Source: Mactra quadrangularis (Eukaryota > Mollusca > Bivalvia > Venerida > Mactridae). Taken from it: DNA of 64,000 nucleotides. How positions within the stretch are numbered: position 1 is the first letter of the stretch; every line of letters starts with the position of its first letter. The stretch lies in assembly GCA_025267735.1 (NCBI GenBank), contig CM046299.1, positions 31,263,987 to 31,327,986 on the forward strand, read 5' to 3'. Positions 1 through 13,400 of this stretch are shown here, one piece after another. Both the position numbers and the translations under genes were made by a program. Under the pieces are notes generated by a model, which did not search any database, had not been told where the DNA came from, and saw nothing but the letters and a program-made list of their open reading frames with translations.

Positions 1-366
1 TATTTCCAGGTTCCATTGTGTGATATCTTTATACTTTAATTGAAGAAAATTTCAGTCATAATAATATTGTTATTATTTCAGCAACATTTGTATTTAGGAA
101 TGTTTTTTCGTTGTTTCTGTACAAATCTTACATTTCAGTAATCTATTTAGACTTTCCACCTATCTTTTATTTGGTAAAACCTCTATGTACATGATATTAC
201 AAAATGTAATACAATATTTAACATAGATTTTATCAAACGTGTCATAATAGTTTCAACACCTTTATGCCATGATATAACCTTATGCTGATACATTTCTTTA
301 ATCAATACTTTTTTGTCAAAACCTAATCCTGCAATAATTATTCAAATAATATTTCTAATATTATTA

Positions 367-672
367 TGACTCGGGCGGGCGGTCGGGCGATCGGGTGGTA
401 TTGTTAACAATTGCGTTAAAGTTTTTTTCTTTACCATATATTTCTGTCATTTATTGTCAGATCTTTATGAAACTTCATACAATGATAACATACCATGTGA
501 TTAACAGAATTAGAAAGTAACCGCAACTCTACCTGAGGCTGTCTTTATTATGGATTATTACTCTTTGTAATTTTTGCGTTTAAGTTTTTAATATGTTGGA
601 TATCTCTGTCACTTATGGTCAGATCTTGATGAAAATCCGGCTTTAATGTGGTTTCTACATTACATTTCTTGT
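367..672 (-). mobile_element. Truncated tandem-core element, reverse copy of the one at 36.2-37.9 kb
   Basis: Read on the minus strand this stretch matches the element at 36174-37946: the GC-rich CCGCCC run, the 'ctttaacgcaattgttaac' stretch, part of the 155-bp core, and the inner end GAAAATCCGGCT. It ends on the plus strand with a small hairpin (AATGT...ACATT, 644-661) followed by CTTGT (668-672), the same terminal design as the 36-kb copy. Only about one and a half core units remain and the far end is lost near 367. No coding potential is seen. Confidence 0.7.
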
Positions 673-1257
673 TGTAAATTGTATGATAATTACTTAAGCA
701 CACATTTGTGTTAGCCTCATCATAATGCATAGTTATTGTTTTCTTCGAATAAAACGTGCGTTTGTGTTTAATTTGTCGCAATTCGCTAAATCTCCATTGT
801 GTGTTAGAAATAAGGTTGTCTTATTATTTTATGCCACTCTGAAATACATTTAAGGGTATTTTACAATCAATACTTAGTTTATGTAAAGTCATATATACGT
901 ACATGTACAGTGCGCACTGTTTTGTTCCGTCGTCAGATCATAGATCTGTACTATACTTGTATTTGCATGTTTTGTAAGATTATGTACATTTGTAGTACAA
1001 ATCGTTAATAAAGATCTATTCTGTTATGTAGTGACTTTATCATTTGATACTTTAAGTAACCACCTTTTGTATTGTCTTTTTTCAGCAATGCTCTAATCAA
1101 TTCTTCGATGTTGTCTGTGTTATTTTATATGCTTTATTATCAATACCTCGATATAGTAACTAGATAGTATGATAATTATTGCAGCAACCCACAATGTGAT
1201 GACAACCATTATTTACGTTCCTCTTGACATAATATTCTCATATGGTGATTGTTTCAG
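673..1257. other. Non-coding stretch upstream of first visible cassette exon
   Basis: AT-rich sequence with no exon-like cysteine pattern on the plus strand and no recognised repeat. It is probably part of the intron before exon A1, because A1 starts in phase 1 and so needs an upstream exon. Confidence 0.5.
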
Positions 1258-1404
1258 TAATGCCTGTATGTGAAGATTGTGACGAAGATAAAAGATCAGA
1301 TTGTCTTGGATTATCTACTGGTACTGCAGCCTGTATTTGTCATGGATTTAAAGAAAATCTTTACAAAGCACCAGCTATTTGCTACTTTAAACCATTTCTA
1401 AGAA
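1258..1404 (+). CDS. Cassette exon A1 (module A)
   Basis: Acceptor 'gtttcag', donor GTAAGA, phase 1-1, 48 full codons. It shows CEDCDEDKRSDC, then GLSTGT, a CIC pair and PAICYF, the signature shared with A2 and A3. A methionine sits at the same place near the start of all three A exons, so it is a conserved module residue rather than an obvious start codon. Confidence 0.85.
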
Positions 1405-4400
1405 GTAAGATTTTTTAAATTTTGGAACGCAATTTACATTCCGATTATTTCCAGGATAGGGCTTTCCGACATGCATAAAAAGGATGTGCTATACTCCTGA
1501 AATGTTTTGTCTTCAATATGAGTTTTTTAATAACTACAGCAATGTTTTTTCTCTAGTTTAGAAATTTCTTACAGTAGTTTATAATATAAAGTAAGTATAG
1601 TATTTTATCCATAATGCTATTACCTACTTATATTTTTGATAGCGACATTAAACATGATAAATATGACTGAAAAATGAACGAATGTAAATTGTTATAGGTC
1701 GTCAAAAGGAATGTAATAAAGGAAATCACAACTGTCAAAGAGGTGAACATTGCATCAATTACTCTCATCAAGGACCTCAGATGCAAGTATGTTTATGTAA
1801 TGCTGGAATTTCAAGAGGCAAAAAGTGCCTAGAAGGTACTGTAACTTTATCTTGATACATTTTAGTGATAAGAAACCTGATATACAGTTCTTTTTCTCAA
1901 AATCTCAAGGTAATGTCTGTAAATTCGGTTCAGTAAATTTTCTTTAAATTATTATGTTAATGTTTTAAGAGGCTCTTGGGAAATGATGTCGATGTCTAAA
2001 TTGTCTACCTATATGTCTTTTTTATTATTTAAGTTATTATAATCATTACTGGTTTGTTTGGTCTTCTAGAGGCGATTGTTTTGCCACTGTGCGTTCTTAG
2101 GCGGAAACCAGTTAGGTCAATGTTTTCGTCAGTCATTTGTTTCTGGTATCTTTTTGAAAATAAAATCCAAAACTCAAAAGATATATTCCTCCTTGATCTT
2201 TGGCTGTGAGGGATGTCTGTGTTTTGTGAATGTTGCTGTTCGTAATTAGTTTGCACACCTCTTTTCATTACAATTACTGTACAAAAAAGCATTAATACAA
2301 AGCATCAAAGGGCGTCCAAAAGTAAGAAATGTACCAATGGATAATAAACTAGGAGAACAGATCTTGTTGGTTAAGGTTAGCATATTTAATAATTTTATTT
2401 GGAAAATACGTATTGATTAATTGTTAACTACACTATAATTAATAAATTGGTGAAAATTTTTATAAATGTAAATTATAAACATCGCAATCTCAATTTTCTA
2501 CTTTTTAGTATCTTTTTGCCATTTCATAAACAATGTTTTTATCTAGATCTAATCATATTTACTTAAAATGGCATTATTTATTTAGATAATATATCACAAT
2601 ATCATCTTAAACGTTTTAAAAAAAACAACAATTTCACCAATACACGCAAGCAATACAGTCAATTTTAATTCTTTCTTTATTAAACTCGTCAGTTAAGCGC
2701 ACATAACCCGGGTCGATAGCGCAGTTGGTAGCGCGCCGGGATTTGGAATCTCGTGCCCAAGGGGTGCGGGTTCGAATCCCACCCGGGGAGGTTATACCAT
2801 TCCATGAAAATTTGACAATAATGTCGATTTTCCTCCATTGATTAGATAATATGGAGAAGTTTCCGGCCTTGTGGAAGGTTAGATGAGTACTGGTTATAGA
2901 CAATTGTCCAGAAAAGCTAGGTTAGGTGCGCTGGACGCCGTCAAATGACCTAAATTGTGTTGACACGGCGTTAAATCTAATTAAAAATAAAAGTAATGTT
3001 AAGCGCACTATATTTAACTCGTTTGTTAAGCGGTCAATGTTTTAGGAGGACCCTTAGTAATTGGAATGATCGGCTATTATGCCTGACGAAAGGTCCGAGA
3101 TTTTACAGTTGCCCTTTCACAAAATCTGATTTCATTCCATAAGGGCACCGCGCTTCGGCGCGGACGCCAGTTAGTATTCATCAAGCTAAAATCAGTGACG
3201 ACTATCAAGCTTTCAACACATTAAACTGATTCTTTGTATGTACAGTTTAGAAGATTTACGTGAATTGTTATTCAATATAAGTCTAATTTAAGATTATAGA
3301 TACATAGATATTAAAGATGTTGGTAGCTCTGAATGTGTAAATACTGAAGATCGTGGACCGTTATGTCTATGTACTGAATATCGTGGTAACCTTGGACTCT
3401 GCAAACTGGGAGGAACTGGTCACACTTTTGGTAGAAACCCTGTGAATACAAATAATGACAAATCTGGTTTAGTCAATTTTGACAGCGATGATCAAAGTAT
3501 TTCATCTATTGCTGAAGAGATAAGTGAGTATTCAAATTGAATTACATTGTTACTGCAATGATCTCATTTTACATGTTATTTTGACTGTATTATAATAGTA
3601 TTTACCTAGTATTTGTCACTCTTTGATCTCTTGTACCACCAGAAGTAAGCAATAGGATACAGATACTTCTCAACGAAATAACAATGTTGTTTTGCCATTA
3701 CATTGCGGAGCTACCTAGAATGTATTTGTCAATTGTTGCACCTGCTTTAACAGACATCTTTATCACTAGAATTTGTGCAAATACTTATATAATTATTATG
3801 ATAACACTTAATTCATTTCAAACATATTCGGTGCAGACGGTCGGAATATTACTAGTTCACGTCATGAATTCTCAACCACGCCAAATTTCCGCTATAAGTA
3901 TTAAAAACAAATATAGTTAAAGACTGCAACTGTCAGATTCATAATTATCTGCCACATTATATACTCTCAAAATTGTTTTATTTCACTGTTTGGTTACAGG
4001 AAGACCATGTGAACAAAATAAATGTAATGCTGGAACGTGTATTGAAACAGAGAAACATAAAACATGGGAATATATTTGTTCATGCCCTAAGGGTAAAACA
4101 GGAGAACTATGTCATTACGGTATGTTTTATTGTATATTATGATATTACTGCATTATCACTCAATTTATTAGTACAACCTAATTTTGATCTTGAATTTGAA
4201 AGCATGAAAATTAAGTATCAACAATTTGTTCTCTGTTATTGGAATGATCAGTCTGAATGCATGTTTATTATGCACCGTATTTCGTTTTGTGTCCTGTTGT
4301 TGTTGTTTTTTCAAGAAAACGCATTTAGTCACTGAAAATGGCAGACGTGATGATTATAAGTGGGGAAGTGGACTAGACCAACCCTCTTAATAAATAAAAC

Positions 4401-7400
4401 TGACAAGAGCTTATAAGGAACTGTTTATCGAGCGATGGTCATAATGATTTAACATTTGATATTGGTAGAATGTCTTCAATTATCAACTGCTTTCTTTTCA
4501 TTTCTATCATTTAGACATGCATCTATGTGAGTTATGTAGAAAACCAAAAGTAGTAGATTGCATTGCTATTGAAGGTGATTCTGCTGTCTGTATTTGCTTA
4601 ATGATGAAAGATCCTAGAAAACATGGACTTAAACCACAAATATGTTATACTGAACAGTTTAAACCTAGTAAGTATGTCATAGAACCTCACAAATAATAAA
4701 CTTTTAATTTTCGTATTGGTAAAATAGAGAGATTACTTGCATGCACCTAAAATTACATTGTAATTGATTGATTGAATAAATTTTATGATCTTGTGGTTTT
4801 TAATGTACATGGAAATTGGATCTTGGTAATACCTTGATGAATCTGCATTTGTATGTGGAATAAAATTTGGAATAAATGTACTTCAATTCATCATTCATGT
4901 GTAGTGTACTTACAAATTGGTATATCAAGCCGCCCGGCTCGCTCAGTTGGTAGCACGCAAGTCTACTGATCGAGAGGTCATGGGTGTGATTCCCCGGGCA
5001 GGGCATACTTTCGTGGAGCTTGGTCATGAAATTATTTTTACGACCATTCTCCCTCCTTCTAATGATTTTTAATTATGTAGGACAGGTCAGTCACTGACAA
5101 AAGTACGCGCTTAGTAGTTGGTTAACAGCTAAATCCAGAGATTTAGCCTTTCCAGGAGGAGTGAGTAGGTTGACTGACCGCCGTTATATGATCTATACAA
5201 TGTGTTGCTACGGCGTTAAACCCAACAAACAAACAAACATATATTGTTATGAACCATTCTCTTTTATTTTGTTTTACATGTTTAATAGTTTTATGTTTGA
5301 TTATATTTTGATAATAATTAAGCATCAAATTTCTCTAAACTCTTTACATTTTGCAGACAGACAACTTATATGTGAAAGAGGAGAATATAAATGCTCACCA
5401 AAACAACAATGTGTAAATTACGCAAGACATCATGAACATATGTTTACACTATGCCAGTGTCCGGCTGGCGGACTACGTGGAAATGATTGCAGTGAAGGTT
5501 ATTATTCATTAGCATTTCTTGTTCATCTTTAAGTAATCTCGATTGAAAATCTTTTATCTAATTTTAATAACTGATTTTGTTGATTTTCATTAATTTCCTT
5601 GTGTGCTGTTGCTTCCTCAGTACTTCATTTTAATGTTGCATATACATTCCTTCGTACAAATTCCTTTTAATTATGTGTATATCAATTACTGCTAATCGTC
5701 ATTCTAGCTTTTAAGATTAAAAACTCAATGGTACCACAATATCTTAACGACATTTTTCCAAGAAGTAATCCTGAGAACTTACGTTTTAACTTACGAAATA
5801 TAGATGATTTCATTAATATTCCAAGAACTGCCCTATTTGAAAACTCATTTGTACCTTCAACTAGTAAAAACTAGAATGTTCTCCCAGCCGATATAAGGAA
5901 TATACAAACTCTGGGTGCTTTTAAGCGAAAAATTTTATCAACTTTTTTTACAACTACAGATGTTCCATCGCACTTCTTAGTGGGAAATCGATTTTTCTCA
6001 TTAATTCATACACGTTTACGAAATGGTTGCAGCAATCATAATGATGACTTATTTAAAAATCACATTTCTGATAATAGACTATGTAATCACTGTAAAGTTC
6101 GCGAGGATGCTGAGCATTTCTTCTTTCGATGTACTTTATACACTTTAGAACGTCTAAGACTGTTTCAAGACACACGCAATTTCCACCCACTAAACTGTAA
6201 TATTTTACTATTCGGCAGCGCAAATCTATCAAGTGAAGACAATGAATATATAATTCTTGCTGTTCAAGAATTCATAAAAAATACAAGACGTTTCAGCGAC
6301 CATTAAATACTGTATCTATATTTTAATTGATAGACCATACCCCTCTTTATTCTACTTTCACTATCTTATGCCACTTTTTTTCTCCATTGTTATTGTTCGT
6401 TTTTTCTCGGCGGTCGGAGCATGAATAATTTCACGGTGTCTTCGTGCTCTTTGTTTGACACCCGTGATATTGAGATAGTGTGTGGTCATCAACCGTTGAT
6501 TTGTTCAGGCTTTGACGGTTGGGAGAGGGCGAACAATATATATCTATTCTTCTATTCAATATTTCTTATGTATTATTCATGAAATTCAGTCTTGTAGCCA
6601 CTCCTATTGCCCGACTATTTTATGTTCTTGCAGATGTTTAATGTATATACCTTAAGGGGAGAGCCGTAACTTAGAACTTGTGGCTCAACCCGATTGCCGT
6701 ATATACATTTAGTTATGTGTTATTATTATATTTGTTGTATTTATGTAATTGAAAAATGTATTTACGGGCAATAAAATAAGTTTAAACGTACTGCTAATCG
6801 TGTCAGGCTACCTCGACTTTGAATCTGACTTTTGGAATTCGATTTCCATTAAAAGCATTTCTATAATCTATACCCTTCCAAAACAAAATAACTAATTTCT
6901 TTCCTGTAAGAAGAAAATGTCCACGCATTCTGTTATTTATGTATTTTTTATTTATTTATGAGAACTCTTCCCATATGAATCCATGACAATTCTCAGTCGC
7001 CATTAAATAACCAAATTAAAAGGTGTAAATAAACGGCGTATTATCCAAATTTAGCTAAACTAAATTACTCTCCATTGGGATTCAGTTTATGCACATAAAT
7101 AAGACTTCTTATAAACTGTTTTAAAACCCTCTTGCAATGTATATACACTTCTTTTCACTATCAATTTGGCAATCCTTGTAAATATTTGTCTGTAGTCTCC
7201 CTTACGTTGTATTGTTAATTTTTCACGACGCAGTATTTTTTTCATTTATTTCACTATTTACATTTATTCGTTAATCATTTCTGTATCTTCACTCAAACTT
7301 CTTAATCATTTCTGTATCTTCACTCAAACTTCTTAATCATTTCTGGATCTTCACTCAAACTTCTTAGTATGCTTAACATGATCCTTTTCACTATCTTAAT

Positions 7401-10400
7401 TACTTTTTTCTAAAAACTTTTTATTACTCCATTGTACAGTTTTGATTTGTTTCATACATTATATTTTACCTGTCTTGTCTTGTTTCTACTACTCAACATT
7501 GCGTCTCCCCTGTTGTTTTGCAATAAATGTTACATTATTATTTTAATGGTGTGTTCTAAAATAGATGAAACACAATGGCTATGCTATTTTTGAAAATGCA
7601 AAGGATAAGAACGAATGTACAAATGATAAATTTAAAATCAGTCTTGAAAAAAAAACATGACTGATATATGCTAAGTAATTGAAATACACATTAGTTTGTT
7701 AATTATAGTATGTTTAGTATTAAGTAATTTAGTATGTTGTACTGTTAGCTTAGCGTTAGTCAATCGGAAAATAGACTTGATATTGACCATTATATTTTGT
7801 TCTAAATTTCAAATTTCAAGCTGAAATAAATTATAAATGTTGATAAATGTGAAATTTCAGAGTTTGCCCTTGCTGATGCTGGTGAAACATCGTGTGTTGA
7901 TACTGGAACAGAGACGATCTGTATATGTCATAGATATCCTGGTTACGCTTATAGATTTTGTAAACCAAAACTAAAAACATCAAATGTGTCATCAATACAA
8001 AAACGTAGTTCATCCATGTATAATGAGTTATTTAAACCACAAAAAGGTGAAACTAGATTATGTCATGTTTTTTTGTTTGGGTTTTAGGGCGCACCGACAC
8101 AGAAAGGTTATATCGCGCCGAAATTGTTATGTTTAATGTGTAAATAACATTGTTGCAAACATTCAATTATCTTCACGTATTGTATGAGATGACCCGGTGC
8201 CTTTATACAAAAAACATCTTTAGTAGAATCAAAGATATTCCTTATAACATAAATGTTCATAAAGTTATGACTGTATTCATTTTGTGTGAATTTATTTAGA
8301 CAATATTAATTGCTTTAAATAACAGATGTGTATAGAACATTATTTGTTAAATGACCTTGTAAATGTTCAATTCTAAAAATATGATGTAAGAAAAATCGTC
8401 ATCTCTGAAATGAATATAGATCTTACATTTGAAATCGTTCAATTTATTATCTGTAATTTATACATCGACATCTCAATGTGAAACATTATCTACTCTTCAT
8501 TTTCTTACCATGATGACAACTGGTCTATCAATGTAACATGTCTTCTTCCAGGTTCTTGTGACACTGACTTTATACAGTGTAAGACAGGTCAATGTATTGA
8601 ATCAAAGAATGGATTACCATACATATGTTCATGTCCCTTTAAATCTAGTGGTGTTCTTTGTAATGAAGGTATTATAGATTTTAACGGAGCAACTTTTTGA
8701 ATTTAGAATTAAATTATTCTCGCAAGAGTTAGACAAACTTAACCTATTACTAAATCATTCATGAGAATACAATGTTCAACCAGTATGTTATTTAGTGTTA
8801 AAGGCATTATGCACTTTCAACAGTGAAAACACTTAAAAGCATAAAAATGTATAAAAAAACGGTATAAAACCCAGCAAATACGGATAAGACGTATTATCAA
8901 ATATAACACACTACTACAAGTAGTTTATTTCATTGTTTTCAAGTTAGCTCTTTTTTGATGATATGTACTCCATGTATTATCTTTGATATGACAATCACTT
9001 ATGTTAGTTACTTTTGTAGTTTCTTCACCCACATTATGTGGGGGGGGGTTAAATTGGTCTCACTTTTCATCATTGTTGTAAACACAGGTGGCGGCGCGGT
9101 CCCGAAGCAAAAACACTAAAATACATATAAGGTATATAACTCAAAAATAGTAGTTTTTAACCAAGTCCAATTAAAGGCCAGTTTCTCTGTTACAATAATT
9201 TATTTCATAGATTTATACATGCATGCGTAGCCAAGGCTTTGCGCTTTTTAATGACACCAATATCGTTTGCATACGCCGTGAATAAAGTCGTAGGCCGATT
9301 TTAAAACCACGATCAAAACAGAATTGGTTTACTCGGTACAGAAGTCGCAAGAACAAATACTCTATTTACGGCAAATTTGTGTCGTTATGTCGTATATACG
9401 AAATAAAAAAGGATATTTACACATGAATAGATCATCGGATGTTTTTCCTGCATTAAAATCGTATACATATTCAAGAAATAGTCAATAAAAAGTGAAAATT
9501 GTTATTTTTCTTCATTATCGGCGTCTTCACTTCATAACAGCTAAGTGTAGTCATTATTGAGCACGTGACGTCATGAATGAGTTAGACTTTAGTCTTACTG
9601 TAAATATCATGTCCCTTTTAATAACGTTTTGTAAAGTTCATGCATTTTGTTTGATGTAATATAATACTTCCGTCTGTAGCAGTTTTGAACATACTGAGTA
9701 TTCCTTATGCATGTGGTGGTTTAAAAAAATATGGTTTAAATTTGATGTCAATTGTGTATTTAGTTCTTGCGACTTATGTGTCGAGTAAACTTATCTGCTT
9801 TGATTGTGATATTTAAAATCGACCTATGAACTTATCATTCGGCGTCTGGTAAAGATGTTGGTGTCATTCGAAAGAGCAAAGCCTTAGCTACGCGTGCATA
9901 ATTTTGTGAAATTTGTTTATTTATGGTGAAGAAATTGGCCTCAAATTGAACTTTAAAAAAACTACCAGTTTTAAGTAATATACCTTATATGTATATACAT
10001 TGTATAGTGTTTTTGCTTTGGGACCGTGCCGACCGCCTGTGGTTGTAACCTTCAAAATGGCACCGTCACATTTTCCGTAAAAGTAAAAAATAAACTTTCC
10101 TATAATAAATTGGGTTTGTCTGTATTTTTTAGATATGATAAGTTGTAGGAAGTGTGTTGATGATGCTAAACTAGATTGTATTGGACTTTCTAATGGTACT
10201 TCTATATGTATTTGTGTAGAATTTGATGATGACTACTTAACTCAAGTACCTGCTATCTGTTATTATGATCAGTATGAAAAGTGTGAGTATGCAAAATTAT
10301 ATGTTTATGAAACTAAAATGTTTACAGACTCAACTTTATAATCCAGTTTTCTTTTCCATGCCTATTCTGAATGAAGTAATACATAATACGGTTAATTGTG

Positions 10401-13400
10401 CTGAATAATGTCTGACAATAAACTACTTCTGTCAAACACTTATGACATGGATGTGATGTAATGTAGAAGGAAGAACAGAGATTAATTAATTTTATGGGGA
10501 TCAAAACCTTGCATACCCAACTTATTGTGATAATCCGCCGAAAGTTAACCCCTTTGTTGAGTTAGTTAAAATCGATATTGGTTGAATCGATAGAGAAATT
10601 TATCATATACATTTTGTAGAATATAGAGTAAAAATAGTAAAAACATAATTTACGACATTATATTAAAATATGTAAATATTTTTCCTCCTATAGGCACAAA
10701 GTTTGGTCCATCCTCTTTAATCTGGTATATTTTTCAATGAGTTTCAGTAACATCTTCTTGCTTTTACTTGAGTTTAAAGTTGACAACTATGAGTCATATT
10801 AAAAATAGAGTAAAATTATTGCTGACATGCAATTTTTCTATTTTCAATCGACAATAAATGTACGTTCGCATTAAAATTGAATGTTTTTCCTCCTACACGC
10901 ACATTCTATGGATACTAAGCTTTAAAATGGTAGTTTTAAATGTAAAATGAAATATTGTCTTCTTGCTTCTATTTTGTTACAAAATCGTTGAAATAGAAAA
11001 ATTGAAGAAACTCACGCGTTTAAGTACATGCGCACTTGGATCATTAGAGGTAATGTCAATTGTTGTGTAGGCGATCAGAGACATAGAGACACTGATAGGA
11101 TTAATGTCTACCCCCGGCATTACATTGCATAAAAATAGTATTACCCCGGTTACTGATTGAAATTTACATGTCCGTTTTATAACTACGTTATATTCATGAA
11201 TATACTTTTGTCGCTCTTTAAGGTAGGTGGATACAATGTTTCATAAAAATCAAAAGTCAGTCAAACTTCACGAAAGTCGGTGTACATGTAGAGTAACAAT
11301 TGTATTTTATAATGATGACAATTATTTTCATTTTTATCGCGACGTCACCATGGCAACGACGTGTAATAGTCACACGTATAAAACACGTGTAGAAAACGTC
11401 GCGCTAGTTAAAACGACGTTTTAATGTGTTAACAAGCTCGAAACTTCTTTTAAAAATACATCATTGTATGCTCAGAGAATTTTGCTAACAATTAATATCA
11501 GGTTTGCTAGAGAGCTACTTAACGACGACGTAACGTTTAGAAAACAATAAAAAATCGTCGTAAAATTTAACGTCGTTTTATGTCTACATGCCGTCATATT
11601 TATTAGCTTATCGTGAAAATTAAGCCGGTGACATATATTTTTTATTTGAAAAATATATTTTGTATGCATGTATCAATGTGTATATGTAAAATATCAGGGG
11701 GTCGATCGTGAACAAATTGTCGAAATTTTAAGTTGAAAATCAAGTTATTGATTTTTATCTTACGTCGACGTATAATGACATTACGATTTATTCGCTCCCG
11801 GGCTTACATCTTGGCAACAAATTATTCATGAATGGAATATCCGAGTTGTAATGAAATCAATAAAAGTATTTTCTTTGTTATACATTACATTAATCTAAAA
11901 ATTGTCGTTATTTAAAAAATAGCTTTTGATATTTAGTTGCTTATATATTTAAAGATCTATACAAAACGATATTTTGAACGTATAAAAGATAGAATAATAA
12001 TCACAATTATGTTGTAACGAGCGCTATTGGCACTAATTACTATTATTGTAAAAATGACGTCATTGACGTCTACAACGTTATACAAAACATTGGCCACATC
12101 TAGTGTATCATTCAAAACAACCTCGGCGATCATCTACGAGGAATATACCTCGGAAGTCAGACGTAATAGAAATACAACCAGGCTATAAGGTCCGACGATT
12201 AACTCCCTGGCAAGTAGTACTATTATTGTTTAAACATCGACGTGCAAAATCAATATTATCTAAAAACTTGTATGCTAGTTTACTAATTAGCTATAAAACA
12301 ACATTCAGAAGTCAATTCTGTGCAGTTCAGACTACATTACTACAAAACCCAAGTTCGTAGATCTACTTTTTCACCTTATAATATCCGAGATTTATCTGCG
12401 TAGAAGATCGCCGAGGAAGTTTCTATGGTAAAGTTATAACTCCCTTGATCGACTCTCTCAAAATGCTAATACTTTTTCTACAAAACTATTTTAATGGTTT
12501 CATATGGTTTGCATATTTTTAAATATGAGAGGCAATTCATTAAACTGACGTGACCCGGGTGCGTAGAAATGCATTTTATGTATTTTTGAATATCTGTTTG
12601 TTTATCATAATATTTTTGAATATATGTTTGTTTATCATAATACTGCATTTTGACCATGGCACCCTTCCTGTCTTTGATTATAGGAGGTTGGATTAAAAAC
12701 ATTATGAATTTTTCGATCGGGTAATAAGTTCAGAAATATATGAAATGGACATAGCAAATTTACCAATTAATCCATTTTAAAGTATAAATATATTCATTAA
12801 TATTGTTTTCAAATTTCTCTCAAGATGAAAGAAATATTAGATCAATTTCAATATAGTTATTTAATTAAATATAGGAAGGCAAGACAGGATAGAGCGCCAT
12901 GATCGTGTGACCACATACACGACTCATGCAGGTTGTTTCGTCATCTCAAGATGACGAACGCAGAAAACAAAGCGTAAGACCGAGTGCTAGCAAAACATAA
13001 ACAGCTCTAGTAACCATGCCATATTTCCCTTCTCTAAGAAAAAGGAATGACTTGGTGTTTGGGAACGACCAGAGCCAGTAAAATGCTTCGCCAGAAAAAG
13101 GCAAAGTGAACAGACACAGCTTGTCTGTTTGTTACAAGAAAGTCTATGGATCTATATACAAAATATAAATAACAAGGTTTCTAGTTTAATCATACCGCTG
13201 TACATAATTTATCAGTATGTTAAACAAATCGTACATGGGATTATTTTACTTGAAATTTCATAACTAGCATTAATACATTTTTTACAAATCATTATTATTT
13301 TTTTTTAATTTGATAGTGCAATTTATTTGTATTTGATAACAACTCACAATATTTAGGGTTCATCTTCCAAAATTATCTTCCCCATATTTAATGTCTTTTT

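Noticed and set aside
2709..2790. Functional tRNA gene
   Set aside because: Box A and B are good, but the sequence is the head of a 295-bp SINE with target duplications and has no paired acceptor stem followed by a T-run.
3300..3307. Upstream acceptor for exon C1 at 3298-3299
   Set aside because: It would place a TAG directly in the required phase; the AG at 3306-3307 keeps the frame.
3973..4335. 120-codon open frame covering exon D1
   Set aside because: It is in a different frame from the EGF-like reading; the cassette frame has splice sites and homology to D2.
12103..12360. 85-codon frame rich in Arg/Lys
   Set aside because: It is inside the inverted-repeat element, with no homology I can name and no neighbours in frame.
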